A stretch of 64,000 nt of DNA from positions 7,292,001 through 7,356,000 of the forward strand of contig CANTUQ010000004.1 of assembly GCA_947683425.1 (NCBI GenBank). The letters run 5' to 3'. The notes under the pieces are model-generated. The model was not told where the DNA came from. It was given only the letters and a program-made list of their open reading frames with translations, and made no database searches. Source of the stretch: Excoecaria cochinchinensis (Eukaryota > Streptophyta > Magnoliopsida > Malpighiales > Euphorbiaceae). Of the stretch, positions 42,589 through 53,221 are shown piece after piece. Made by a program: the position numbers and the translations under genes. The number at the start of each line of letters is the position of its first letter. Within the stretch, counting starts at the first letter, position 1.

Positions 42589-44486
42589 CGGCTCAGCATG
42601 CTAGGGTCCAGCCCGAGGCCGCAGCCATGCCCTTTGAGGCTATGTTCAGGTTGCATCAGGACATGGCTAGGGTTTTGGAGAGAGTGACTGCTCCTAGAGC
42701 ACCTATGGAGAATTTGAGGAGGGCAGGAGTTGAGGATTTCTATGGCACTGGTTTGAATGAGTCTGAGATGGCAGAGAAATGGTTAGATAAAGTAAAGCGT
42801 GCTTTGAGAGAGATTCGGTGTCCTCCTGACCAGCAGGCAGAGTGTGCGTTAGTTCTTCTGCAAGGGTCTGCTTTTGAATGGTGGGAATTGGTTTGCAGGT
42901 ATCCTCAGCTACCGGATCCGATTACTTGGGAGTTCTTTGAGGGTGAGTTCACAAAGAAGTATATTACTCAGACTTATAGAGATTCGAGATGGTTGCAGTT
43001 TTTGAGTTTGAGACAGAGGGCCATGTCAGTAGCAGATTATGAGAAAGAGTTCAACAGGTTATCTCGCTATGCTCCGCGTGGGGTTATGACAGATGACTTC
43101 CGATGCAAGCATTTCGAGGCAGGGTTAAATGAGTCTTTGAAGATTGCTTTGATTTCTTTGATGTGCATACCTGGGGTTAGCTACTATCAGATTGTAGAGG
43201 CTGCTGTGAGAGCTGAGTTGTCTGAGACTGTGATGAGAGAGAGAGCTCAGAGGAGGAACTCTTCTCGTGGAGGATCTTCTTCGGGTAAGAGATCTAGGAA
43301 CCCACAGGACGAGTCATCATCTGGTCCTGCTTCTAGAGGTAGGCGACAGGGTTCTGCAGCTGTATCAGGGTCTGGTAGAGGTGGTAGATCTGAGACTGCA
43401 TCAGTTTGTCCTCATTGTAGTAAGACTCATAGGGGTGAGTGCAGGTGGCTCTCCGGTGCGTGCTTCAGGTGTGGGAGTTCTGAGCATCTTTTGGCCAGCT
43501 GTCCGAGATTGCATGAGGATTCAGGTTCCCAGAGAGAAGCCAGTAGGGTCAGTTCGAATGCTTCTCAGGCTACCCGTGGTAGAGGCAGAGGCAGAGGTAG
43601 AGGTAGAGGTGGTTGGCATAGAGATGGAGCTGCTTCTGAGACTGTTGAGCATCCTCCTCAGGGTGCCATTAGAGCATATGCTATGAGAGCCAGAGATGAG
43701 CAGGATGCGCCTGATGTTATTGCTGGTAAGTTCCTACTCCATGACACTGAGTTGTATGCTCTAATTGATCCTGGTTCCACACACTCATACTTGTGCACAG
43801 ATAAAATTGTTGATAAGTTGCATGCAGTTGATCAGTTAGATTATGAGATTTGTGTGACCAGTCCATTAGGGCATAGTGTCAGTGTGAGTAGAGTCTTTAG
43901 GAGTTGTCCTTTGATAGTTGAGGGAGTTGTGCTTCCAGCGGATTTGATTGAGTTGCCTTTCAGAGAGTTTGATTTGATTCTGGGTATGGACTGGTTGGGT
44001 AAGCACCGGGCTGTAGTTGATTGCCATAGGAAGACAATTGTGCTTCGGGATAGATGTCAGTCTCTTGTGTTTCTGAAAGGTTTGGGTGCTAGTTCGTTGA
44101 ATAATGTGATTTCTGCGATGCAAGCTAAGAGATTTATCAGGAAAGGTTGTGAGGCTTTTCTAGCAGTTGTGTTAGATTCTAAGAGGGATCAGGTTCAGAT
44201 TGAGGACATTCCTGTAGTGCGGGAGTTTAGTGATGTATTCCCGAGCGAGTTGCCTGGTTTGCCTCCTGAGAGAGAGGTTGAGTTGTCCATTGAGATTATG
44301 CCGGGTACTACACCTATTTCGAGAGCACCTTATAGGATGGCTCCTGTAGAGTTGAGGGAACTTAAAATTCAGCTACAAGAGCTATTGGATAAGGGGTTTA
44401 TTCGACCTAGCATATCTCCTTGGGGAGCTCCAGTTTTGTTTGTCAAGAAGAAAGATGGATCCCTGCGGATGTGTATTGACTACTGA
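42589..44486 (+). pseudogene. gag-protease-RT N-part of the first D copy
   Basis: An open frame enters from the LTR junction, so the authentic start is lost; the first internal Met in gag is MPFEAMFRL (42627). Gag has VLERVTAPRAP, KWLDKVKRALREIRC, LLQGSAFEWW, WEFFEGEFTKKYI and DYEKEFNRLSRYAP, then a basic Gly/Arg/Ser tail with CPHCSKTHRGEC and an intact zinc knuckle CFRCGSSEHLLASC. The protease-like domain has LIDPGSTHSYL and LILGMDWLGKHRAVVDC. The RT start includes LPPEREVELSIE, WGAPVLFVKKKDG and LRMCIDY, and then TGA at 44484-44486 replaces the CGA (Arg) found in element C. The deletion at its start and this stop make the copy defective. Confidence 0.92.
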
Positions 44487-47135
44487 CAGATTAATAAAGT
44501 TACAGTGAAGAACAAGTATCCGTTGCCTAGGATTGAGGATTTGTTTGATCAGCTTCGAGGTGCGGGTGTCTTCTCCAAGATAGATCTTCGATCAGGGTAC
44601 TATCAGCTACGAGTTCAGGATGCAGATGTGGTTAAGACTGCATTTCGGACTAGGTATGGCCACTATGAGTTTCTTGTGATGCCGTTTGGTTTGACAAATG
44701 CTCCAGCGGCTTTTATGGATCTGATGAACCGTGTGTTTCGGCCATACTTAGATCGATTTGTAGTAGTGTTCATTGATGATATCTTGGTGTATTCCAAGGA
44801 TGAGAGTGAGCATGAGGAGCATCTCCGATTGGTTTTGCAGATGTTGAGAGAGCATCAGTTGTTTGCTAAGCTTAGCAAGTGTGATTTCTGGCTTCGAGAA
44901 GTATCATTCTTGGGTCATATTGTTTCAGCTAGAGGTATTCAGGTTGATCCAGCCAAAATTGAGGCGATAGTTGATTGGAAAGCGCCTCGAAATGTTCAGG
45001 AAGTGAGGAGTTTCCTCGGTTTAGCAGGTTACTACCGTCGGTTCGTTAAGGGATTTTTTGTGATTGCTGCTCCGATGACTAGATTGTTGAGGAAAGGAGT
45101 CAGATTTGAGTGGTCAGATAGGTGCCAGGCTTGTTTTGATCGGTTAAAGCAGTTGCTAGTTGAGGCTCCTATTCTTACTCAACCCATCTCGGGTAAAGAG
45201 TTTGTCATTTATAGTGATGCTTCTGGAGTTGGTCTTGGATGTGTGCTGATGCAGGAAGGTAAGGTAGTGGCTTATGCTTCTCGTCAGTTGAAGCCACATG
45301 AGAGGAACTATCCGACGCATGATTTAGAGTTGGCAGCTGTGATCTTTGCTTTGAAGATTTGGCGTCACTACTTGTATGGGGAAAAGTGTAGGATCTTCTC
45401 GGACCACAAGAGCTTGAAGTACTTCCTTTCACAGAAGGAGTTGAACATGAAACAGCGCCGATGGTTGGAGTTGTTTAAGGACTACGACTGCATTGTGGAT
45501 TACCATCCTGGTAAGGCTAATGTAGTCGCTGATTCTTTGAGTCGGAAATCGGTTTCAGCCTTGCTTTTGAGGCGATTCAGATGGAGATTTGGTTCTGATG
45601 GGGCTTTGCTTGCCCAGTTGCGTGTGAAACCTACTTTGAGACAGAGGATTGTGGATGCTCAGAAAGATGATGTGAGACTTCAGCGGATTGTGCATGAGGT
45701 CAGATCGGGTAAGCAGTCAGAGTTCTCAGTTCAGTATGAGGTGCTTATGTTCAGAGATCGTTTGTGTGTGCCAGAATCTGAAGATTTGAGGAGACAGCTC
45801 ATGAGTGAGGCGCATAGTACAGTTTTTACTATGCATCCGGGCAGTGAGAAGATGTATAGAGACATGAAGCAATTCTATTGGTGGTCCGGTATGAAGCGTG
45901 ATATAGTGGATTTTGTTTCCAAGTGCTTGACTTGTCAGCAGGTAAAGGCCGAGCATCAGGTTCCTTCGGGTTTGCTTATGCCTTTATCTATTCCTGAGTG
46001 GAAATGGAATGATATCGCCATGGACTTTGTTTCTGGTTTGCCTTTGACTCAGAGGAAACATGACTCAGTTTGGGTAATTGTGGATCGGCTTACGAAGTCA
46101 GCTCACTTTTTGCCAGTTAGAGTGGACTACTCCATGGACAGATTGGCCAGTATCTATGTGAATGAGATAGTTCGGTTGCATGGTGTGCCTTCGTCCATAG
46201 TTTCAGATCGGGATCCGAGGTTTACTTCCAAGTTTTGGAAGGAGTTACAGAGAGCTTTGGGCACTAGGTTAAACTTCAGTACAACGTTCCATCCTCAGAC
46301 CGATGGTCAGTCAGAGAGAGTCATTCAGATTCTGGAGGATATGATGAGGGCTTGTACTTTGGATTTTCCGGGTAGTTGGGACAGATATGTGTCGCTTATG
46401 GAGTTTGCCTACAACAACAGTTTTCAGTCGAGCATCGGTATGGCACCATATGAGGCTTTGTATGGTCGTCAGTGTAGGACTCCGGTTTGTTGGACCGAGC
46501 TATCTGAGAGATCTGTGATTGGACCAGACTTGGTTAGAGATACTGAAGAGAAGATCAGAGTGGTGCAGCGGAATTTGAAGGCAGCCAAGGATCGACAGAA
46601 GTCTTATGCCAATTTGAAAAGGAAAGATGTGCATTTTGAGATCGGGGACAAGGTTTTCCTTAAGGTTTCACCTTGGAGGAAAGTGCTTCGGTTTGGCAAG
46701 AAAGGCAAGCTTAGTCCTCGTTTCATTGGACCTTATGAGATTTTGGCTAAGGTAGGACCTGTAGCCTGTAGATTAGCGCTACCGTTGGAACTAGCAAAGT
46801 TGCATGATGTCTTCCACGTTTCGATGCTTCGTCGGTACAGATCAGATCCTTCGAATGTTCTTTCGGTTCAGGATATTCAGGTTCAGCCAGATTTTTCCTA
46901 TGATGAGGAACCTCGAGCTATTCTAGCCCGAGAGATGAGACAGTTGCGAAGTAAGCAGATTCCCTTGGTTAAAGTGTTGTGGATCCATCATGGAGTCGAA
47001 GAAGCAACTTGGGAACCAGAAGAGTCGATGAGAGCTCAGTATCCACAGTTATTCAGTTCAGGTGTGAATTTCGAGGACGAAATTCTTATTAGTAGGGGAG
47101 AGTTGTCACACCCCGTTTGCCCCCTAGTAGAATGA
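44487..47135 (+). pseudogene. RT-RNase H-integrase-chromodomain of the first D copy
   Basis: Continues the frame after the TGA as one long open frame (QINKVTVKNKYPLPRIEDLF onward). RT FxDD box: VVVFIDDILVYS. RNase H: IYSDASGVGLGCVLMQ, HDLELAAVIFALK and FSDHKSLKYF. Integrase zinc region: HSTVFTMHPG and CLTCQQVKAEHQ. Integrase core: first Asp in DIAMDFVSGLP, second in SIVSDRDPRF, Glu in DGQSERVIQ. Then GKLSPRFIGPYEI and a C-terminal chromodomain-like segment SKQIPLVKVLW...HHGVEEATWEPEE, which defines a chromovirus of the Tekay/Del type. The frame crosses the polypurine tract and ends 32 bases inside the next LTR (47135). Confidence 0.93.
47094..47103 (+). other. Polypurine tract of the first D copy
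   Basis: AGGGGAGAGT directly before TGTCACACCCCG. The pol frame codes SRGE across it. Confidence 0.85.
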
Positions 47136-47655
47136 GCCTGTCTGCATGAGCATGCATGTGCATGTGTCCAGCATGTCATAAGGGTATTTTAGTAAAAATG
47201 TATGTTTTTGGGTTTATTATTATGTGGGTGCACACATGGCATTAGTATGTGATTTAATTGGGAATTACTTGTGTACATTGGAGCATACCATTGTAGGGTG
47301 TTTTTAGTTGAGTTTGCATTAGATGTGTGTGATGTGTGGGGTTAGGGTGTGAGTGAGTAAGTTCCACCACCAAGAAAATGACATGTGTATTAGGTTAGGG
47401 AAAATGAATAAAGAAAAGAAGTAAGAAAGAAGAGAAGATCAGATTTACGTTCTTCCTCTTCAACCTTCATCTTCTTCCTCCTTTTCCCTTTCCTAAATAC
47501 TGCTAACTGTTAATCAAGTTGTGTTGTGGAGATTGCTCACTCTTGCTTCTAACTTGGTAAGTACATATCCTTGTCCTTGTCTTACTGTAATTCTTCTTCT
47601 TCTTCCTTGAGTTTAGGTTTAACTTAGGGTTGCATTATTGAATGTTTGTGTTTAG

Positions 47656-47733
47656 CTGAGACTCCTCGCGATCCCAAAGGCAAGGAGATTGCTGGGAGCA
47701 GTGGGACTAAGTGAAGAGAAGCTTAGATTTCAG
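47656..47733 (+). other. Conserved exon-like block in the shared D LTR (PKGKE frame)
   Basis: Preceded by GTTTAG, followed by GTTTGGGA. The frame TPRDPKGKEIAGSSGTK ends in TGA. It aligns codon by codon with A and C; changes are concentrated at third positions. Upstream in the same frame a stop lies at the end of the first exon-like segment, so a continuous leader peptide is not possible in D with the obvious splice. Confidence 0.5.
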
Positions 47734-48000
47734 GTTTGGGAATAATTGATTGTGAATTGTGTGATTTTGAGTTTACTGTAAATTTCTAGGGTTTATGTTC
47801 TTGAAGAATTTGAATGCATATATACTTGATTTGGTTGTTTAAATGCTGAATTGAGTTGTATATATGTTGCTTATATTGTTTGAAATGTTTACTGGAAGGT
47901 AAGAACAGGTTTGATTGGTTTTGAATCAAATTCGGGATGGAATTCTGGGTTCTGAGGATTCTGGAAATGGGAAAATCGCGTTTCTGTTGAAGTTCCCATT

Positions 48001-48378
48001 TCCAGATCGTGTGTCGCGTGACTAGCTAAGGAAGAGAGGCAAGTCACGAGACGTGACCTGCCAGTTTGAGGCCAGTCACGAGTTGTGGCTGCTGTCACAG
48101 TTCGTGACCAGCTAAAATGAGGCCAGTCACGAGACGTGACTTCCAGTCATGCCTCGTGACCAGCCTAAGATAAGGCACGTCGCGTGATAGCTGAAGAAGT
48201 AGCCAGTCACGAGACGTGACTTCCAGTCACGTCGCGTGACCAGCTTGAGCGTCGCGTGATCAGCGAGATCACGCCGCGTGATCTGCGAGGGACGAAGCAA
48301 GTCACGAGGCGTGACCCACAGTCACGTCTCGTGACCTGCCTTGCGGGGAGGCCAGTCACGCCTCGTGACCAGCCAACC
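48001..48378 (+). repeat. GTCACG-NNN-CGTGAC palindrome array in the shared D LTR
   Basis: Same array as 41104-41480, for example GTCACGAGACGTGAC at 48043-48057. One copy differs by single-base changes (CAGCTCGTGAC versus CAGTTCGTGAC). Confidence 0.9.
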
Positions 48379-48601
48379 TCACCCGTTACCCCGTTCAACC
48401 CTTTTTCCGAAATTTCCCTGCTTTTGACTCAGAATTGAATTTGGTGTTTCTTCTGAATGGACTTATATTGCGGTATGATGCATGCTATACTTTTATATGC
48501 TTTGATATAAATGATACCATGAATTTCTGATGAATTCTATTTCATACCCTGAAATGTGATTTGAATGACGCTTAACCTGCTAGAGTCAAGTAAGTGGATA
48601 G

Positions 48602-49145
48602 TTAGGCATGCCTAATAGAGTCTTTAGCTGCAGCCCTCAGTTCAGTTTGGACCCCGATCAGGTCCCCGTTTGGTTCCTCGCGAACCCTTCAGTATTAGGA
48701 TCTTGTTTAAGATCCCCTCAGTATACAAATAATGTGTTTTGATAAAAAAATGAATGACTTTTGATTTGTACCTGTGAGGTACCCTCAGTATTCGATTCGT
48801 ACCCGTAAGGTACCTTCAGTACACTCGTTATCCACTATCTAGAGTCAGCAGGTGTTCTTTAAATGTTTAATAGAATTGTTCTGATCTGATTTGGCTATTA
48901 AATGGAATATCTGAATGAGTTTAATGATGAAACACATGCTGGATTATTCTGGAATGGATACGATTATGAGATACTGATTGTATGGCTTTTAAATATGAGC
49001 ATGTTTATATGGATTATGTTATAGCCTTTGCATTCTGTCATTGTGAATGTGTTATGCCTTGACGACCATTGTGAATGGCCATCCATTATTTATGTGTGTT
49101 TCCCCACTAAGCGTTTATCGCTTAGCACGGTGTTTTTACCCGTGC
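48602..49145 (+). other. Hairpin chain in the shared D LTR
   Basis: TTAGGCATGCCTAA (48602-48615), GGACC-7nt-GGTCC (48649-48665), GGTTC-CTCGC-GAACC (48672-48686), GGATCTT-GTTT-AAGATCC (48698-48715), GTACC-TGTGA-GGTAC (48768-48782), GTACC-CGTAA-GGTAC (48799-48813), CCATT-GTG-AATGG (49066-49078), CTAAGCG-TTTAT-CGCTTAG (49107-49125) and GCACGG-9nt-CCGTGC (49125-49145), then AG/GTG. Confidence 0.88.
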
Positions 49146-49548
49146 AGGTGCGGAAGAAGTTTTGCTTTAAGAGAGTCGCCGTCATCAAGCCAACACAGAA
49201 GAGTTTTAGTGTAGGGCTCAATTTTGTATCAGTGATGATTCTTTTTGTATAGAAGTCTCTGTATCAGTTTTATTTCAGCTTCCGCTTTGTAATTATATTT
49301 TGGATATGTAATATTATTTTGTATCAGCTAGTTGATCAGAACATTATTGTAGTGCTTTATTATATTAATGAATGATCAACTATTGCTTTCCTTTCTGTAA
49401 AGTTTTAATTATACCGTATTTCTGTATGTATGTTATGAATGAATGTATGTTTTACTTTGTACTTGCTTGGTGGCACCTTTACTCATACGGCATCTCACTC
49501 CTTCTCGGATGGGATCGCCTACGTATGGGAAGGGGGTGTTACAGTTTG

Positions 49549-49560
49549 TGGTATTAGAGC
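49549..49560 (+). other. Primer-binding site of the second D copy
   Basis: TGGTATTAGAGC, five bases after the LTR. One mismatch to the initiator tRNA-Met complement, the same one as in element C. Confidence 0.85.
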
Positions 49561-49674
49561 CATAGGTTTAGGCATTTCTGGGTGTTGTTGTGTAGTTGTG
49601 ATTGTTCTGAGTTGCTTAGATGTGAATGAGTCTAGATCAGTGTTGCCTGATACGGTTGTTTCTTGTTTGTTTAG

Positions 49675-51505
49675 ATGGCTTCTAATTCTGCTCGTGGATC
49701 ACTTGAGGAATCCGCCGAGAGTGTGAACCCTCAAGCCGTAGATCCATCGATTTCTGTGTCGGCTCAGCATGCTAGGGTCCAGCCCGAGGACGCAGCCATG
49801 CCCTTTGAGGCTATGTTCAGGTTGCATCAGGACATGGCTAGGGTTTTGGAGAGAGTGACTGCTCCTAGAGCACCTATGGAGAATTTGAGGAGGGCAGGAG
49901 TTGAGGATTTCTATGGCACTGGTTTGAATGAGTCTGAGATGGCAGAGAAATGGTTAGATAAAGTAAAGCGTGCTTTGAGAGAGATTCGGTGTCCTCCTGA
50001 CCAGCAGGCAGAGTGTGCGTTAGTTCTTCTGCAAGGGTCTGCTTTTGAATGGTGGGAATTGGTTTGCAGGTATCCTCAGCTACCGGATTCGATTACTTGG
50101 GAGTTCTTTGAGGGTGAGTTCACAAAGAAGTATATTACTCAGACTTATAGAGATTCGAGATGGTCGCAGTTTTTGAGTTTGAGACAGAGGGCCATGTCAG
50201 TAGCAGATTATGAGAAAGAGTTCAACAGGTTATCTCGCTATGCTCCGCGTGGGGTTATGACAGATGACTTCCGATGCAAGCATTTCGAGGCAGGGTTAAA
50301 TGAGTCTTTGAAGATTGCTTTGATTTCTTTGATGTGCATACCTGGGGTTAGCTACTATCAGATTGTAGAGGCTACTGTGAGAGCTGAGTTGTCTGAGATT
50401 GTGATGAGAGAGAGAGCTCAGAGGAGGAACTCTTCTCGTGGAGGATCTTCTTCGGGTAAGAGATCTAGGAACCCACAGGACGAGTCATCATCTGGTCTTG
50501 CTTCTAGAGGTAGGCGACAGGATTCTGCAGCTGTATCAGGGTCTGGTAGAGGTGGTAGATCTGAGACTGCATCAGTTTGTCCTCATTGTAGTAAGACTCA
50601 TAGGGGTGAGTGTAGGTGGCTCTCCGGTGCGTGCTTCAGGTGTGGGAGTTCTGAGCATCTTTTGGCCAGTTGTCCGAGATTGCATGAGGATTCAGGTTCC
50701 CAGAGAGAAGCCAGTAGGGTTGGTTCGAATGCTTCTCAGGCTACCCGTGGTAGAGGCAGAGGTAGAGGTAGAGGTGGTCGGCATAGAGATGGAGCTGCTT
50801 CTGAGACTGTTGAGCATCCTCCTCAGGGTGCCATTAGAGCATATGCTATGAGAGCCAGAGATGAGCAGGATGCGCCTGATGTTATTGCTGGTAAGTTCCT
50901 ACTCCATGACACTGAGTTGTATGCTCTAATTGATCCTGGTTCCACACACTCATACTTGTGCACAGATAAAATTGTTGATAAGTTGCATGCAGTTGATCAG
51001 TTAGATTATGAGATTTGTGTGACCAGTCCATTAGGGCATAGTGTCAGTGTGAGTAGAGTCTTTAGGAGTTGTCCTTTGATAGTTGAGGGAGTTGTGCTTC
51101 CAGCGGATTTGATTGAGTTGCCTTTCAGAGAGTTTGATTTGATTCTGGGTATGGACTGGTCGGGTAAGCACCGGGCTGTAGTTGATTGCCATAGGAAGAC
51201 AGTTGTGCTTCGGGATAGATGTCAGTCTCTTGTGTTTCTGAAAGGTTTGGGTGCTAGTTCGTTGAATAATGTGATTTCTGCGATGCAAGCTAAGAGATTT
51301 ATCAGGAAAGGTTGTGAGGCTTTTCTAGCAGTTGTGTTAGATTCTAAGAGGGATCAGGTTCAGATTGAGGACATTCCTGTAGTGCGGGAGTTTAGTGATG
51401 TATTCCCGAGCGAGTTGCCTGGTTTGCCTCCTGAGAGAGAGGTTGAGTTGTCCATTGAGATTATGCCGGGTACTACACCTATTTCGAGAGCACCTTATAG
51501 GATGG
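49675..51505 (+). CDS. gag-protease-RT start of the second D copy (split by element E)
   Basis: The ATG at 49675 begins MASNSARGSLEESAESVNPQ, giving the gag N-terminus missing from the first copy. It then follows that copy closely: VLERVTAPRAP, FEWWELVCRYPQLP, the zinc units CPHCSKTHRGEC and CFRCGSSEHLLASC, protease LIDPGSTHSYL and LILGMDWSGKH (Leu to Ser relative to the first copy), and LPPEREVELSIE. The frame is open up to APYRM, where element E is inserted. It resumes at 62718-62722 in APVELREL. A Gly/Arg-rich segment is a few codons shorter than in the first copy. Gag would assemble particles; without E the ORF would run to the TGA at 62866. Confidence 0.92.
51501..51505. repeat. Left target-site duplication of element E (GATGG)
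   Basis: GATGG precedes TGTAGACATC and recurs at 62718-62722 after the right LTR. It is a perfect 5-bp duplication. Confidence 0.95.
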
Positions 51506-51778
51506 TGTAGACATCGGGTCCCGGGGTGGTCCAAGATCAGAATTACCCGATGATGAAACAAAAGACCGATTTTCGGCAAGAAAAGTGAGAATCGATCGTT
51601 CCCTTGTCAAGATTGTGTTTTTTCGAAAAATAATTTAAAAAAAAAAATAAAAAATATATTTTAGGGATTTAAAAAAAAAAGAAAACTAAAAAAACTAAAA
51701 TGGGGTAAAAAAAAATATATATTAATTTTGTATCAAAATTAAAAAAAAAAAAAATATAAAATATTTTTTTTTTGGTCG

Positions 51779-52035
51779 CGAGTGCCGCTGCGGCAGCGCG
51801 GGGCCGCCTGCGCGGCAGACTGCCCCAGCGCGCAGGGGCGCCTGCGAGGCAGGCTGCCTGCCTCGCGCAGGGACGCCTGCGCGCGAGGCAGGCGCCTCGC
51901 GCGATGTCCCTGCGCGCGAGGCGGGCGCTTCGCGCGACCCCCCTGCGCGCAGGGGCGGGCGCCTCGCGCCCCCCCCCCCCCCCCCCCCCTGCGCGCGAGG
52001 CCTGCTGCCTCGCGCGCCCCCCTGCGCGCGAGGCA
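51779..52035 (+). repeat. GC-rich inverted-repeat array, left E LTR
   Basis: Repeats of GCGCGAGGC, GCCTCGCGC, CAGGGGCGCCTGCG and similar, for example GCGCGAGGC-CTGCT-GCCTCGCGC near 51996-52018, and a poly-C run near 51970-51989. Overlapping ORFs on both strands are artefacts of GC-rich low complexity. Confidence 0.85.
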
Positions 52036-52520
52036 CAAGAAAAATTAATTTTCTTTGTTCCTTCATCCCACAAAAAATATCTCCCGCAAGATAATTTGTT
52101 TAGAACACAGATTTTATATTTATTTCAAATATTATTATCATCAAAAAAATCCGACAAGGAAATCGATCGAGGCATCCTGTTTCCAATCTCAAAAATTCTG
52201 AGGGTAAACATTTTTGGACCCGTTCTCATTCATATTTTTTGTATATTATTTATTTTGTCAATATCATTTTTGCTATCATTATTCTTATTATTCGTTTCCA
52301 GCACTTTAATATGTTGATACTACCATTAATGCATTATTTAGTTGTTTTGATTTGGTTTTTATGCTCATTCCCACTATTATTATTATTGGTTGGTTAATGT
52401 GAATATTGTTAGGTTGTGTCGTTTCCACTGTTGTGCATATTCTTTCATCATTCATTTTCCCTATTTTCATATATTGTTATCATTTAGTATTTTGAATTAC
52501 TATCCTATTATTAAACTTTG

Positions 52521-52524
<4 letters not shown>

Positions 52525-52561
<37 letters not shown>
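52525..52561. repeat. ATT trinucleotide microsatellite in E LTR
   Basis: About a dozen ATT units. The right LTR copy (about 61365-61397) is shorter, so it changed after insertion. Confidence 0.9.
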
Positions 52562-52564
<3 letters not shown>

Positions 52565-53022
52565 TGGTTGCCGTTAATATTCTATTATTATTATTATTTT
52601 TATTATTATTACTTAATTCTCTATTTTACTAGTATTACTATGTATTTATTTACTAGTATTATTCTGTTTTTAGTATTATTAATACTATTATTATTAACTA
52701 ATTATTTAGTTGGCATTTGCTATCCTTGTTGTTATTATTATATTTTGCATTTACTTGATTAATTTACTTTGGATATTCACTAATATTTTTGATGTTAATT
52801 TTTGTATGAGTTTTAATTTGAGTCGGGCTATGTGAGCGCCCCGTGACTCCCCGGATGGGTCGCGACGCGTGGACAGACACTCCGGTTTGGTGAGATCCCT
52901 CCAACTCCCCTTTTTTATGTGTCATGTGCTTATTTGTAAACATTAATTTTATTTGTGCACGCGTGCGATAAAAAATCACAAAAATGCTTTTACTATTAAA
53001 TCGGGATTTTTATCAATAAATT

Positions 53023-53221
53023 GGGACCAATGTCCCCTTTTTAGCCCAATAATAAAATTATCACAATCAAAACGAAGAGTCAATTTTCAATAAAATGGGA
53101 TCACTCATCCCGGTTTTTTCCAATTCGAACAATCAAAATGACTCCTCGAACCCTCTTTAAATTAAAACGAAGGAACCAATGTTCCTAAATTTCGAACAAG
53201 TGCGAAGGAACCAATGTTCCT
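53023..53221 (+). other. CAAT-loop hairpin series in the left E LTR
   Basis: GGGAC-CAAT-GTCCC (53023-53036), GGGAT-CACTC-ATCCC (53097-53111), AGGAAC-CAAT-GTTCCT (53171-53186) and again AGGAAC-CAAT-GTTCCT (53206-53221). Stem bases differ in pairs while the CAAT loop is constant. LTR F has AGGAC/GTCCT with the same loop. Confidence 0.8.

Larger units (their letters stand above)
47104..49543 (+). repeat. Shared LTR between the two D copies
   Basis: Complete 2,440-bp LTR, TGTCACACCCCG...GGGGGTGTTACA. It serves as 3' LTR of the first copy and 5' LTR of the second, an arrangement produced by LTR-LTR unequal recombination. It differs from 40206-42588 by scattered substitutions only, so the two are young. 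It contains donor CTTG/GTAAGT near 47556, exon-like block 47656-47733, palindromes about 48001-48378 and hairpin chain 48602-49145. Confidence 0.94.

Noticed and set aside
43267..43686. Alternative-frame ORFs within D gag (also 50438-50851) and minus-strand ORFs in pol
   Set aside because: Shadows of the real gag-pol frame.
48001..48378. CRISPR-like look of repeated 15-mers with short spacers
   Set aside because: The units are palindromes with variable centres and irregular spacing in a plant LTR, with no cas genes.
51669..52317. Several overlapping GC-rich ORFs on both strands (also 60079-60634)
   Set aside because: All six frames are open because the array is low-complexity GC; products are Arg/Ala/Gly-rich and the two LTR copies differ in length.
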